Notes: generated by a model from the sequence alone, not told the origin. Positions 8,809 through 18,576 are shown, counted from the first letter of the stretch. The stretch: DNA of 64,000 nucleotides from Pelagibius sp. (GCF_028289705.1 NZ_JANQOI010000155.1:16594-80593); one strand, 5' to 3'. Numbers and translations: made by a program.

Positions 8809-10506
8809 ATGACCCGCCGCGATCTGCTGGCCTATCTGCCGGGGTTGACGCTGCTGTTGTTCCTGGCGCCGGTGGCGGCGGGGCTGATCGGGACCTGGCT
8901 GCCGGCCTTCGGCTACTTTCCGGCGCTGGAGGGACACGGCTTCAGCCTGCTGCCCTGGCAGATGCTGTTGGCCCATCCGGGGCTGCCCGAGTCCCTGCGC
9001 CTGACCTTGCTGTCCGGCTTCCTGGCGACCCTGACGTCGTTCCTGCTGACCATCGTCTTCCTCGCCGCCTGTCACGGCGGGCGCATCATTCTGGCGATCC
9101 GCGGGCTGATGGCGCCGCTCCTGGCGGTGCCCCATGCCGCCATGGCCCTGGGCCTCGCCTTTTTGATCGCGCCCAGCGGCTGGCTGGTGCGCCTCGTCTC
9201 GCCCTGGGCCACCGGCTGGGATCTGCCGCCCGATGTGGCGAGCCTGCCGGACCCCAACGGCCTCGCCCTCACCCTGGGCCTGGTGATGAAGGAACTGCCC
9301 TTCCTCCTGCTCATGACCCTCTCGGCGCTGGAGCACAGCCGGGCCGACGAGCGCCTGGCCATCGCCCGCTCCCTCGGCTACGGGCCGGTGATGGCCTGGA
9401 TGAAGACGGTGCTGCCGGCGGTCTACCGCCAGATCCGCCTGCCGATCTATGCCGTGCTTGCCTATTCGCTCTCGGTGGTCGACATGGCGATGATCCTGGC
9501 GCCGCTGTCGCCGCCGCCCCTGGCGGTGCAGGTCTTCCGCTGGTTCAACGATCCGGACCTCACCATGCGCTTCGTCGCCGCCGCCGGCGCGGTGCTGCAG
9601 CTTCTCGTGGTGGTCGCCGCCATCGCCCTCTGGCGCCTCGGGGAAATCCTGGCCGCCCGCCTCGGCCGGGCCTGGATCGCCGGCGGGCGCCGCGGCGGCA
9701 AGGGCAGGGCCCTGCGCGTTCTTGTCAAGGCCGCGATCCAGACCCTGGTGGTGCTGGCGGCCGCCGGCCTGCTGGCCATGGCCCTCTGGTCGGTGACCCG
9801 GCGCTGGCGCTATCCCGACGCCCTGCCGTCCTCCCTCAGCCTCGATATCTGGTCGCGCCTTGGAAACGATATCGTCTGGACCACAGGCACGACCCTGATC
9901 AGCGGACTGGCCGCCGCCTTCATCGCCCTGGCCCTGGTGCTCGGCTGCCTGGAGAACGAACAGCGCCGCGGGCTGACGATCTCCACCCGGGCCCTCTGGC
10001 TGCTCTATGCGCCGCTCCTGGTGCCCCAGGTGGCCTTTCTCTTCGGCAGCCAGGTGCTGTCCATCCAGATCGGCATCGACGCCACCTGGATCGCCCTGGT
10101 GTGGAGCCACCTGCTGTTCGTCCTGCCCTATGTCTTCCTCTCGCTGGAGGATTCCTACCGCGCGCTGGACGAACGCTACAGCCGCACCGCGCTCTGCCTG
10201 GGCGCCAGCCCCAACCGGGTGTTTTGGCGGGTCAAGCTGCCGATGCTGCTGCGCCCGGTACTCTTCGCCACCGCTGTCGGTTTCGCGGTCAGTGTGACAC
10301 AGTACCTGCCGACCCTGTTTGCCGGCGGCGGCCGTTTCGTCACCCTGACCACCGAAGCCGTGAGCCTGTCCGCCGGAGGAGACCGCCGCGTCATGGGCGT
10401 CTTTGCTTTCCTGCAGGCGGCACTGCCGCTTGCCGCCTTCGCCGCCGCCCTGGCCCTGCCCAAGCGCCTGGCGCGCAGCCGCGCGCTGCGGGAGCAGCGC
10501 GCGTGA
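8809..10506 (+). CDS. ynjC: ABC transporter permease, YnjC type
   Basis: 565-residue inner-membrane protein with two homologous permease halves in one chain (about residues 1-280 and 300-560), each with several hydrophobic helices and an EAA-type cytoplasmic loop (around residues 190-200: ERLAIARSLGYGPV; second half: ERYSRTALCLGASPNR). This double-permease layout is that of YnjC, ThiP and FbpB. It would form the pore for the YnjB ligand and contact YnjD. It lies 233 bp after ynjB across a hairpin-rich repeat, so its expression may be set below that of ynjB. Confidence 0.88.
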   Translation: MTRRDLLAYLPGLTLLLFLAPVAAGLIGTWLPAFGYFPALEGHGFSLLPWQMLLAHPGLPESLRLTLLSGFLATLTSFLLTIVFLAACHGGRIILAIRGLMAPLLAVPHAAMALGLAFLIAPSGWLVRLVSPWATGWDLPPDVASLPDPNGLALTLGLVMKELPFLLLMTLSALEHSRADERLAIARSLGYGPVMAWMKTVLPAVYRQIRLPIYAVLAYSLSVVDMAMILAPLSPPPLAVQVFRWFNDPDLTMRFVAAAGAVLQLLVVVAAIALWRLGEILAARLGRAWIAGGRRGGKGRALRVLVKAAIQTLVVLAAAGLLAMALWSVTRRWRYPDALPSSLSLDIWSRLGNDIVWTTGTTLISGLAAAFIALALVLGCLENEQRRGLTISTRALWLLYAPLLVPQVAFLFGSQVLSIQIGIDATWIALVWSHLLFVLPYVFLSLEDSYRALDERYSRTALCLGASPNRVFWRVKLPMLLRPVLFATAVGFAVSVTQYLPTLFAGGGRFVTLTTEAVSLSAGGDRRVMGVFAFLQAALPLAAFAAALALPKRLARSRALREQRA

Positions 10507-10522
10507 CCCCGGAGCGACACGC

Positions 10523-11257
10523 ATGACAGTGGTTTCGGTCGCCAAGGAGCACGGCCTGGTGCTGCGCCAGGTGGAACTGGCCCACGGCGGCCAGCGCCTG
10601 CTCGGCCCCCTCAGCCTCACCGTCGCCCCGGGGGAGGTGGTCACGGTGATGGGGCCCAGCGGCTGCGGCAAGTCGAGCCTGCTGGCCTTCGTCTGCGGCA
10701 CCCTCGACCCGGCGCTGGAGGGTTCCGGGCGCATCCTTCTGAACGGCGAGGACATCAGCCGGCGCCTCCCCGAAGAGCGCCATGTCGGCATCCTGTTTCA
10801 GGACGACCTGCTGTTTCCCCACCTCTCGGTCGCCGGCAACCTCGCCTTTGGCCTGCCGCCGCAGATCCGCGACCGCAGGGCGCGGCGTGCGCGCATCGAG
10901 GAGGCCCTGGCCGAAGCCGACATGGCGGAGTTCTACGACCGCGATCCGGCCACGCTCTCCGGCGGCCAGCGCGCCCGGGTCGCCCTGCTGCGCACCCTAT
11001 TGTCGGAGCCCTGCGCCCTGCTGCTGGACGAACCCTTCGCCAAGCTGGACGTGGCGTTGCGCGCACGCTTCCGCAGTTTCGTCTTCGATCACGCCCGGGC
11101 CCAGGCGCTGCCGACCCTTCTGGTCACCCACGATCCCCAGGACGCCCTGGACGCCGGCGGACCGGTCTTGGAAATCGACGCGGCCGGCAAGGTTTGCGCC
11201 GGCACTGACCGGCCCCTGGAACAGCGCGGGCCGGAGCCGCGCCGCACCACAGAATAA
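10523..11257 (+). CDS. ynjD: ABC transporter ATP-binding protein, YnjD type
   Basis: 244 residues. Walker A GPSGCGKSS, Q-loop at LFQDD, signature LSGGQRARVA, Walker B LLLDEP and switch His in LVTHD are all present, so the ATPase should be active. The frame is open further upstream, but the ATG at 10523 lies 16 bp after the ynjC stop with GGAG before it. The extra upstream residues are low-complexity sequence read out of frame from ynjC. It energises the YnjBCD importer. Confidence 0.9.
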   Translation: MTVVSVAKEHGLVLRQVELAHGGQRLLGPLSLTVAPGEVVTVMGPSGCGKSSLLAFVCGTLDPALEGSGRILLNGEDISRRLPEERHVGILFQDDLLFPHLSVAGNLAFGLPPQIRDRRARRARIEEALAEADMAEFYDRDPATLSGGQRARVALLRTLLSEPCALLLDEPFAKLDVALRARFRSFVFDHARAQALPTLLVTHDPQDALDAGGPVLEIDAAGKVCAGTDRPLEQRGPEPRRTTE

Positions 11258-11435
11258 GACCTTACCCGCCCGCTCCCATGCTCTAAGATCGGCCGCTGCA
11301 GGGGCGCAGACCGGGGCCGTTAAAGTAGACTTTCCTGAAGCAAGAAACTTTCACATGTGATGTGCCCTCCGGAATGCCTACTGTGGTGGGCACAGGGGTG
11401 AGCCGAAGGCTCGATCACAGGGAGGCGTGGGGACG

Positions 11436-12314
11436 ATGCTGCATAGAATTCTGATTCCTTTGACGGCCGCGGCCGCCGTGGGCGGCTGCGCGCTGGGCTA
11501 TGACACCGACCGTCTGCGCCAGACGGAGACCGGCGGCGCCTCCTTCACCCAGAGCCTGGCCCGCGAATACCGCGACCTCAGCGTTTTCGAGGCCGACGAG
11601 ATGGTCGATTGGGAGTCCGCCGACTACTTCGCCGGCAAGGGCTTGGCGGCCGCCGCGGGCAACGCGGTGCCGCCGGAACCCGTCGGCGAACGCCGGCTAT
11701 CGGATGCCCAGGCCGGCGAGCTCGCGAGCGCGCGCGGCCGCCTCGTCGCCTTGCTGGACGCCAACGCCCGGACCAAGGCGCCGGAGGACGCGGCCATCGC
11801 CCAGGCGCGCTTCGACTGCTGGATCGAACAACAGGAAGAGGGCCATCAGTCCGAAGACATCGCCCGCTGCCGGGACGAGTTCTTTGGCGCCCTTGAGCGC
11901 CTGGACAGCATCATGGCAGCGGCACCCGCACCCGCCGCCGAGCCGGCCCCGCAGGCGGCTGCCGCGCCGCCGCCGTCGGTCCGGCCGCAGGCCTACGTCC
12001 TGTTCTTCGACTTCGACAGCGAAGAGATCACCGCCGAGGCCATAGCGGTCATCGACGAGGCGCTGGCCGCCGCCCGCGCCGCCGGCTTCACCGAATTCTC
12101 GGTCACGGGACACGCCGACCGCGCCGGCGCGGCGGACTATAACCTCGCGCTTTCGCTGCGCCGCGCGGACGCCGTTCGGGCGGCCATGGCAGCCCGCGGT
12201 GCGGATCCGGACGGCATCTTTGTGGCCGGCCGCGGCGAGGCCGAACCGGCCATGCCCACCGCCGACGGCGTGCGCGATCAGGCCAACCGCAGGGTGGAAA
12301 TTATTCCCCAATAA
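11436..12314 (+). CDS. OmpA-family lipoprotein
   Basis: 292 residues. The N-terminus is a lipoprotein signal (hydrophobic stretch ending VGGC). The middle ~150 residues are mostly alpha-helical and acidic and have no assigned domain. The last ~115 residues are an OmpA/MotB peptidoglycan-binding domain: FFDFDSEEI, a GHAD motif, NLALSLRRADAV and the terminal NRRVEIIP. It is likely anchored in the outer membrane and bound non-covalently to peptidoglycan. ATG 11436 is chosen over GTG 11427 because GGAGG ends only one base before the latter. A single gene with a long 5' region (11258-11435). Confidence 0.85.
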   Translation: MLHRILIPLTAAAAVGGCALGYDTDRLRQTETGGASFTQSLAREYRDLSVFEADEMVDWESADYFAGKGLAAAAGNAVPPEPVGERRLSDAQAGELASARGRLVALLDANARTKAPEDAAIAQARFDCWIEQQEEGHQSEDIARCRDEFFGALERLDSIMAAAPAPAAEPAPQAAAAPPPSVRPQAYVLFFDFDSEEITAEAIAVIDEALAAARAAGFTEFSVTGHADRAGAADYNLALSLRRADAVRAAMAARGADPDGIFVAGRGEAEPAMPTADGVRDQANRRVEIIPQ

Positions 12315-12440
12315 CAACGCTTTATCCTCGATTGGGACCGGTGCCGCCAGGGCGAGTCTGCGGCCCTTTCCTTGTCGGCCCATCAAGGCGTAGACTGCGG
12401 GGGATCAGATGCGGTCGGGCGAGAAGGGACCCTCAGCACG

Positions 12441-12833
12441 ATGTACAGCGCGACCACCGAATCCATCAACGTCACCGTCAAGCCGATCTATCTGGACGAC
12501 CAATCCTCCCCCACCGAAAGCCACTATGTCTGGGCCTATCAGGTCACCATCGAGAATACCGGCTTCGAGACCGTGCAGCTCCTGAACCGCTACTGGCGGA
12601 TCACCGATTCCATGGGCCGGGTCCAGGAAGTGCGGGGCGCAGGCGTGGTCGGCGAACAGCCGACCCTGGAACCGGGGGAGAGCTTCGAATACACCAGCGG
12701 CACGCCGCTGACGACGCCCTCGGGCATCATGGTGGGCAGCTACGAGATGGAAAGCGCCAACGGCCGCCGCTTCGACGTTGAGATCCCGGCCTTTTCGCTG
12801 GACAGTCCCCACCAGCCCGTGCAACTCAACTGA
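12441..12833 (+). CDS. apaG: ApaG (Co2+/Mg2+ efflux protein family)
   Basis: 130 residues, the full family length. Typical ApaG features are visible: [31 protein letters not shown], a glycine-rich [19 protein letters not shown] and the closing SYEM...IPAFSLD. ApaG has a fibronectin-III-like fold; its link to cobalt/magnesium resistance is genetic and its biochemical role is unclear. The frame extends upstream to 12372, but the family N-terminus begins at 12441. It lies just before folE on the same strand. Confidence 0.92.
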   Translation: MYSATTESINVTVKPIYLDDQSSPTESHYVWAYQVTIENTGFETVQLLNRYWRITDSMGRVQEVRGAGVVGEQPTLEPGESFEYTSGTPLTTPSGIMVGSYEMESANGRRFDVEIPAFSLDSPHQPVQLN

Positions 12834-12901
12834 GACATGATCCAACTCGCCTGTTATTGCCGCTGCGCGGGGGCGGGACCGTCCGGGGGGAGGCGGGGCG
12901 C

Positions 12902-13531
12902 TTGACCAACCGTCCGAACATCCGGCCGATCGCGGCCCACCAGCGGCCCAGCCGCCAACAAACCCTGGAGGCCGTGGAAACGCTGATCCGCTGGGCCGGC
13001 GACGATCCCGCCAGGGAGGGCCTGATCGGCACGCCGGAGCGCGTGGTCAAGTCCTACGAAGAGTTCTTCGCCGGCTATCGCATCGATCCCATGGAGTTGC
13101 TGGAGCGCACCTTCGAGGAGGTCGAGGGCTACGACGAGATGGTGCTGCTGCGCGACATACGCTTCGAATCCCACTGTGAACACCACATGGCGCCGATCAT
13201 CGGCCGGGCCCATGTCGGCTATCTTCCCAAGAACCGGGTCGTCGGCATCTCCAAGCTGGCGCGGGTGGTGGAGGCCTATGCCCACCGTCTGCAGATCCAG
13301 GAGAAGATGACCGCGCAGATCGCCAACACGATCCAAGAGGTCCTGAAGCCGAAAGGCGTTGCCGTGGTGATCGAGGCGACCCACCAGTGCATGACCACCC
13401 GCGGCGTCCACAAGCCGGGAACCACCATGGTCACCAGCCGCATGCTGGGCCTGTTCCGCAGCAACGCCTCGACCCGGCGCGAGTTCCTCGCCCTCACCGG
13501 CCATCCCACCCAGGGCAGCGGCGCCCACTAA
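12902..13531 (+). CDS. folE: GTP cyclohydrolase I
   Basis: Converts GTP to 7,8-dihydroneopterin triphosphate, the first step of folate synthesis. Zinc ligands are present in SHCEHH and HQCM; active-site residues lie in the [16 protein letters not shown] and TTRGV stretches. A TTG start at 12902 with GGGGAGG at ideal distance gives 209 residues, the usual alphaproteobacterial size. The open frame continues to 12857, but the added residues are not family-like. It follows apaG at short distance and may be co-transcribed. Confidence 0.94.
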   Translation: MTNRPNIRPIAAHQRPSRQQTLEAVETLIRWAGDDPAREGLIGTPERVVKSYEEFFAGYRIDPMELLERTFEEVEGYDEMVLLRDIRFESHCEHHMAPIIGRAHVGYLPKNRVVGISKLARVVEAYAHRLQIQEKMTAQIANTIQEVLKPKGVAVVIEATHQCMTTRGVHKPGTTMVTSRMLGLFRSNASTRREFLALTGHPTQGSGAH

Positions 13532-13642
13532 GTCGCGGTCGTCTCGAGGCATGGTTCATCCGGTTCACACATCCCTGTCATTGCGCGCAAGAGAGGGGCG
13601 CACAGGAATGGCGCTGTCCGCATCGGCGGAAGGTCGGCGGCG

Positions 13643-15088
13643 ATGATCGAACTGCGGCCGGTCATCTTCGTCATCGGGATCCTGATCAGCGTCCTGGCCA
13701 TCGCCATGATCATCCCGGCCGTCGTCGATGCCGCAGTGGGGCATCCCGACTGGCTGGTCTTCTCCAAGGCCGCGGCGGTGACCCTCTTCACCGGCGTCTC
13801 GATGATGCTGACCACCCGCTCGCGCCTCGGCAACTTCTCCCTGCGCCAGGCCTTCGTCATGACCAATCTGGCGTGGTTCGTCATCGCCGCCTTCGGCGCC
13901 CTGCCCTTCACCTTCTCGGAGCTGGAGCTGAGCGTCACCGATGCCTTCTTCGAGTCCATGTCCGGCGTCACCACCACCGGCGCCACGGTCATCGTCGGCC
14001 TCGACTTCGCGCCGCCCGGCATCCTGCTGTGGCGGGCGATCCTGCAGTGGCTGGGCGGCGTCGGCATCATCGTCATGGCCGTCGCCATCCTGCCGGTCCT
14101 GCAGGTCGGCGGCATGCAGATGTTCCGGGTCGAGGCCTTCGACACCGACAAGGTGCTGCCACGCGCCGCCCAGATCGCCGGCGGGATCTCCATCATCTAT
14201 GTCTTCCTGACCGGCGTGGCGGCGATCCTGCTCTGGTCGGTGGGCATGTCCGCCTTCGACGCCGTCGCCCATGCCATGACCTCCATCGCCACCGGCGGTT
14301 TTTCCACCTACGACGCCTCGGTCGGGCACTTCGCCAACCCCGCCGTCGACTGGACCATGTCGGTGGTCATGGTGCTGGGCTCGATCCCCTTCGTGCTCTA
14401 CCTGCGGGTCATCCGCGGCGACCTGCGCCCCGTTTTCGCCGATGCGCAGGTGCGCTGGTTCCTCTGCATCCTGGCGGTGGCCATCGTGCTGGTGGCGATC
14501 TGGCTGTTGAGCGGCGCCATGATGGAGCCGCTGGACGCCCTGCGCTATTCGACCTTCAACGTCATCTCGGTGATGACCGGCAGCGGCTTTTCCACCGCCG
14601 ACTACAACGCCTGGGGCAGCTTCGTCGTCTCGGTGATGTTCATCCTGATGTTCGTCGGCGGCTGCGCCGGCTCCACAACCTGCGGGGTCAAGATCTTCCG
14701 CCTGCAGGTGCTCTACTCCACCGCCAACGCCCAGCTCCGCCGGCTGATGCAGCCCAACGGCGTGTTCTTCGCCTACTACAACAAGAAGCCGATTCCCGAG
14801 GCCGTGGCCGCCTCGGTGATGTCGTTCTTCTTTCTCTTCGTCACCTGCTTTGCGCTGCTGGCCATCGGGCTCGGCATGACGGGGCTGGACTTCGTCACCG
14901 CCGTCTCCGGCGCCGCCTCGGCCATCGCCAACGTCGGCCCCGGCCTGGGCGACGTCATCGGCCCGGCGGGCAACTACGCCACCCTGCCGGACAGCGCCAA
15001 GCTGCTGCTCTGCGTGGGGATGCTCCTGGGCCGGCTCGAGCTCTTCACGGTGCTGATCCTGCTGGCGCCGGCCTTCTGGCGCGGCTGA
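13643..15088 (+). CDS. trkH: TrkH-family potassium uptake protein
   Basis: 481-residue inner-membrane protein with about ten membrane helices and four filter loops characteristic of Trk/Ktr/HKT transporters: SGVTTTGAT, TSIATGGFSTYDAS, TGSGFSTADYNAWG and a terminal loop around AIANVGPGLGDVIGPAGNY. It is the K+-translocating subunit and needs the cytosolic NAD-binding TrkA, which is not in this window. AAGGTCGG precedes the ATG. The neighbouring argE begins 10 bp after the stop, so the two are probably co-transcribed, though functionally unrelated. Confidence 0.93.
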   Translation: MIELRPVIFVIGILISVLAIAMIIPAVVDAAVGHPDWLVFSKAAAVTLFTGVSMMLTTRSRLGNFSLRQAFVMTNLAWFVIAAFGALPFTFSELELSVTDAFFESMSGVTTTGATVIVGLDFAPPGILLWRAILQWLGGVGIIVMAVAILPVLQVGGMQMFRVEAFDTDKVLPRAAQIAGGISIIYVFLTGVAAILLWSVGMSAFDAVAHAMTSIATGGFSTYDASVGHFANPAVDWTMSVVMVLGSIPFVLYLRVIRGDLRPVFADAQVRWFLCILAVAIVLVAIWLLSGAMMEPLDALRYSTFNVISVMTGSGFSTADYNAWGSFVVSVMFILMFVGGCAGSTTCGVKIFRLQVLYSTANAQLRRLMQPNGVFFAYYNKKPIPEAVAASVMSFFFLFVTCFALLAIGLGMTGLDFVTAVSGAASAIANVGPGLGDVIGPAGNYATLPDSAKLLLCVGMLLGRLELFTVLILLAPAFWRG

Positions 15089-15098
15089 GGAGACCGCC

Positions 15099-16256
15099 AT
15101 GATCCGCCCGGAATCGCGGGAGATGATCGCGCGGCTGGTCGGCTTCGACACCGTTTCCGCCAAGTCCAACCTGGCGCTGATCGACTTCGCCCAGGACTAC
15201 CTGGAGCGCCAGGGTGCCCGCTGCCGGCGCACGGCCAGCCCCGACGGCAGCAAGGCCAACCTGCTGGCCAGCCTGGGGCCGGAGGCGCCGGGCGGGGTCG
15301 TGCTCTCCGGCCACAGCGATGTCGTGCCGGTGGAGGGCCAGCCCTGGGAGAGCGATCCCTTCACCCTGGTCGAGCGCGACGGCCGCCTCTACGGCCGCGG
15401 CACCGCCGACATGAAGAGCTTTCTCGCCGTCGCCCTGGCGCTGGTCCCCGAGTTCACGGCCCGGCCCCTGACGTGGCCGATCCATCTCGCCTTCTCCTAC
15501 GACGAGGAGGTCGGCTGCACCGGCGTGCCCGCGCTGATCGAGGACCTGACCCGCGCGGTCCCCGAACCGGCCCTGGTGATCGTCGGCGAGCCCACCTCCA
15601 TGCAGATCGTCAACGGCCACAAGGGCTGCTTCCTCTTCGAAACGCGGATCACCGGCCAGGCGGCCCATTCCAGCCTGCCGCAGCTCGGCGCCAACGCGAT
15701 CTTCGCCGCCGGGCGCATCATCGCCCATATCGCCGAGCTGGCTGCCGCCAAGCGCGCCGCCGCCGACCCGGCGAACCCTTTCGACCCGCCCTACACCAGC
15801 TTCAATCTGGGGGAGATCGAGGGCGGCAAGGCGATCAACATCGTCGCCCAGGACTGCACCTTCACCTGGGAGTTCCGGCCGCTGCCCGGCGAGGACACCG
15901 ACGCCATCATCGCCGAGGTGGAGCGCTTCGCCCGCGAAGAGGTGCTGCCGGAGCTGCAGTCACAGGCGCCCCATGCCACCATCGAGACGCGGCGCCCGGC
16001 CACCGTGCTGCCGCTGGCGCCGGAACACGAGGGGGCAGCGGAGACCCTGGTGCGGCGCCTCACCGGCGCCAACGACACCGCCGTGGTCTCCTTCGGCACC
16101 GAAGGCGGCCTCTTCCAGGCAGCAGGCCTCTCCACCATCGTCTTCGGCCCCGGCTCCATCGACCAAGCCCACCAGGCCAACGAGTTCATCAGCCTGGAGC
16201 AGGTGGCCGCCTGCGAGGCCTTTCTCCTGAAGCTGCGCGACTGGGCCGCGGGCTAG
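15099..16256 (+). CDS. argE: Acetylornithine deacetylase
   Basis: M20-family metallopeptidase removing acetate from N-acetylornithine in arginine synthesis. 385 residues. Di-zinc site motifs: SGHSDVVP (His), GRGTADMKSF (bridging Asp), SYDEEVGCTG (catalytic Glu-Glu) and GEPTSM; a dimerisation-domain insertion occupies the middle. The C-terminal GPGSIDQAHQANEF supplies the last metal-ligand His. Length and motifs fit ArgE better than DapE. argD and argF lie about 5 kb away and argB at 59 kb, so arginine genes are dispersed. Confidence 0.92.
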   Translation: MIRPESREMIARLVGFDTVSAKSNLALIDFAQDYLERQGARCRRTASPDGSKANLLASLGPEAPGGVVLSGHSDVVPVEGQPWESDPFTLVERDGRLYGRGTADMKSFLAVALALVPEFTARPLTWPIHLAFSYDEEVGCTGVPALIEDLTRAVPEPALVIVGEPTSMQIVNGHKGCFLFETRITGQAAHSSLPQLGANAIFAAGRIIAHIAELAAAKRAAADPANPFDPPYTSFNLGEIEGGKAINIVAQDCTFTWEFRPLPGEDTDAIIAEVERFAREEVLPELQSQAPHATIETRRPATVLPLAPEHEGAAETLVRRLTGANDTAVVSFGTEGGLFQAAGLSTIVFGPGSIDQAHQANEFISLEQVAACEAFLLKLRDWAAG

Positions 16257-16799
16257 GGCGAGCCCACTGTGCATGTCGCTGATGTGCCACGAGCCGACAT
16301 CCAGCGGCGCGGCGCAAGCCCACGACACCCTTGGCCTTTGTGGCTTAGCCCATGAGGGCGCGCGATCCCCGATCTCCCTCAATCATCGGTAAGCCAAGCC
16401 ATTCGCGCCGGGCCCGGCCTGTCAAATCCCTTTACACCCGTCTTGATCAGGTCATTGAATTGCTTGACAGATGTAAGATTGCCGCGACCCACCACAAGCA
16501 GCGCCTCGCACGTTGCGAATTCAGGGCCATACCTGGGCGCGGAAAACCGCAGAATTCAAAGCCAAAGAGGCCGAAAATCCAATCCATCGCCTCAATCAGA
16601 GAGAGCGAGAATCTGTAATCTATTTTTACAACTTTAGAGATGCCCTTCCTTGCTGTCGGATTAAGCCATTGCCGCGTCGCATCTTTCTCTCATGGCATCA
16701 AAATTGCTTAACCACAGTTATAGATCATACCTACTCATCATGGTGTCTCTTCCAGGTGATATCCCATACACAATCGGATAGACAGGGGTACTCTGAGCG
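16257..16799. other. Non-coding, AT-richer stretch before the PEP-CTERM gene
   Basis: No convincing gene. Near 16270-16305 the DNA holds an ATGTCGGCT...CGACAT inverted motif (minus strand) that resembles a short intergenic repeat remnant common in alphaproteobacteria. From about 16400 the base composition becomes visibly AT-richer than the surroundings and stays so through the next gene. Short open frames here (16352-16618, 16443-16637, 16513-16845) show no family features. Confidence 0.5.
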
Positions 16800-17390
16800 A
16801 TGTTCAGGAATCTATTTGCAAGCATTCTCTGCAGCTATTCTTTAATCGCGCTCTCGCCGGCTCCCGCACAGGCCACCCTGATCGGAGACACTGTCCAGTT
16901 CGAGTCCGTTATTTTTTCAAGCGTCGTAATTGATTCGGGATCGTTCTTGGTACAGGCCGGGCCCTCGGAGGTTACCGATCTCAATTTGCATAATGCTGGA
17001 CCGATTTGGACCCTGGATGTCGAAGATTCTTCTATCGCCGTGACATTGACTGGAGCCATCTCGGTTGGGGTTGCATCCCTGCCCCTCACATTCCTGAGAG
17101 TTTTCGACCTGGACTGGACCGGGCCTTCCGGCAGCATCATTGGAGCTTCAATTTCCTCAATAGGAATTGGAGGGACACCGACAGTTTCCTTTTTGTCGGA
17201 TGAAATCACCGTGGATCTCACCAATGTCACTGGCTGGTCGGGTCAAAATATCGCGTCATTTGTTGTAGATCTCAGCGTCCAGCACGATACAACTGCCATT
17301 CCTGAGCCCGCGACCTTGATCCTCTTCGGATTTGGCCTGCTGGCCCTGGGTATTACAGCGCGACGGCGCAAGACCACTCCCACTTGTTAG
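16800..17390 (+). CDS. PEP-CTERM sorting-domain protein
   Basis: 196 residues. An N-terminal signal peptide (to about APAQA) is followed by a beta-rich domain of ~140 residues that I do not recognise, rich in Ser, Thr and Ile. The C-terminus is a textbook PEP-CTERM tripartite signal: IPEPATL, a hydrophobic helix with a GLLALG core, and ARRRK. Such proteins are recognised by exosortase, cleaved and delivered to the surface or exopolysaccharide. No exosortase or EPS gene is present in the window. The gene and its upstream region are AT-richer than the neighbours, suggesting horizontal transfer or relaxed codon selection. Confidence 0.85.
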   Translation: MFRNLFASILCSYSLIALSPAPAQATLIGDTVQFESVIFSSVVIDSGSFLVQAGPSEVTDLNLHNAGPIWTLDVEDSSIAVTLTGAISVGVASLPLTFLRVFDLDWTGPSGSIIGASISSIGIGGTPTVSFLSDEITVDLTNVTGWSGQNIASFVVDLSVQHDTTAIPEPATLILFGFGLLALGITARRRKTTPTC

Positions 17391-17566
17391 TCTCGCGCTT
17401 GCGCCTCATCGATGGGGACGCGCAACTTCCGGAACGGGTCAAACTGCGACCAAAGGCTGACGTCCGCTCTGAGGAGAGAGTCGGAAACAGTAGTTGAGAC
17501 TTGAGGCAAGGTGTCGCCTTGTGATTCAAGCTGGCTGCAACGCCCCAATCGCTTCGAATTTGCGAG

Positions 17567-18436
17567 TCAACGAGGTCCCGGCGGTTCGTGATCGGCAATG
17601 CCTTCGAAGGCCACCGGCGCGCCGAAGAAGCGGCTGGCGAAGGCCGAGGCCTGGTCGGGGTCGCCGCTGGTGAGGAAGCGGACGCCGCCGCGTTCGGAGG
17701 GAGCGCCGAGGAAGCGGCCGTGGCGGTCCAGGTAGTCCGCCAGGCTTTCGGCGACGATGCGCGGCTGGTCGAGCAGGCGGGTGGTGGCCGGCAGGGCGGC
17801 GGCGAAGCAGTCGGCGACCAGCGGGTAGTGGGTACAGCCGAGCACGGCGGCGGTCGGCGCTTCGCCGCCGGCCGCGGCCATCAGTTCGGCCACGTAGCCG
17901 GACACCATCTCCTGAAGCCGCGCGGCGGGCTCTTGCCCCTCGATGGCGGCGACCAGGTTGCGGCAGGCCTGGGAGACCACCCGCAACCGCGGCGCCCGCA
18001 GGGAGACCTCCAGGGGGTAGGCGCCGGAAGCCACGGTGCGCTGGGTGGCGAAGACGGCCACCAGGCCGTCCTCCGCCCTGCGGCCGGGCACCGGCAGGCC
18101 GTCGCGCCAGGAGACGGCGGTCAGGGCCTCCACCATGGGCACGAAGCAGCCGAGGACCCGGTGGTTGGGCGCGTTCTGCGGCAACCAGTCCTGCTGCATG
18201 CGCCGCAGGGCGACGGCCGAGGCGGTGTTGCAGGCCAGCAGCACCAGCCGGCAGCCCTGGAGGAACAGCCGTTCCACCGCCGCCAGGGTCAGCCCGTAGA
18301 TGTCCTCGGGCGCGCGCCGGCCGTAGGGCGCATGGGCGTGGTCGCCGAGATAGACGAACTGCTGTTGCGGCAGGCGCGCCGTCAACTGCCGCAGGACCGT
18401 CAGCCCGCCGTGACCGGAATCAAACACCCCGATCAT
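17567..18436 (-). CDS. murI: Glutamate racemase
   Basis: Supplies D-glutamate for peptidoglycan. 289 residues. Catalytic cysteines are in ACNTAS (first Cys) and LGCTHYPL (second Cys); the N-terminal GVFDSGHGGLTVL is the family signature. The start is ATG 18436, with GGAGG upstream and the family motif beginning two residues later; upstream in-frame residues (to 18502) are not conserved-looking. It is on the same strand as the upstream lipoprotein gene but separated from it by a strong hairpin, so transcription is probably independent. Confidence 0.93.
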   Translation of the reverse strand: MIGVFDSGHGGLTVLRQLTARLPQQQFVYLGDHAHAPYGRRAPEDIYGLTLAAVERLFLQGCRLVLLACNTASAVALRRMQQDWLPQNAPNHRVLGCFVPMVEALTAVSWRDGLPVPGRRAEDGLVAVFATQRTVASGAYPLEVSLRAPRLRVVSQACRNLVAAIEGQEPAARLQEMVSGYVAELMAAAGGEAPTAAVLGCTHYPLVADCFAAALPATTRLLDQPRIVAESLADYLDRHGRFLGAPSERGGVRFLTSGDPDQASAFASRFFGAPVAFEGIADHEPPGPR

Positions 18437-18480
18437 CGCGCGGCCTCCGGATTTGAGGCCTTGGTGGTTTGACGGCGTCG

Positions 18481-18545
18481 GCCCGCTCCCCCTCCCGGCC
18501 ACCCACCAGGATAATCGTATTGGGTGGCCGGGAGGGGGTGCGGGC
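18481..18545. repeat. 25-bp-stem palindrome between the lipoprotein gene and murI
   Basis: Arms 18481-18505 and 18521-18545 are complementary at 24 of 25 positions around a 15-nt loop. There is no T-tract on either side, so it looks like a palindromic repeat rather than an intrinsic terminator. Part of the right arm and the following GCGGGCTGGAACC recur in degenerate form at about 39844-39890, suggesting a dispersed family. Confidence 0.7.
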
Positions 18546-18576
18546 TGGAACCGCTTCGACGCAAGTCGAAAACGCC

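Noticed and set aside
8659..10791. 710-codon minus-strand frame over ynjC
   Set aside because: Low-complexity Gln/Gly/His-rich shadow of the permease gene; no domain features.
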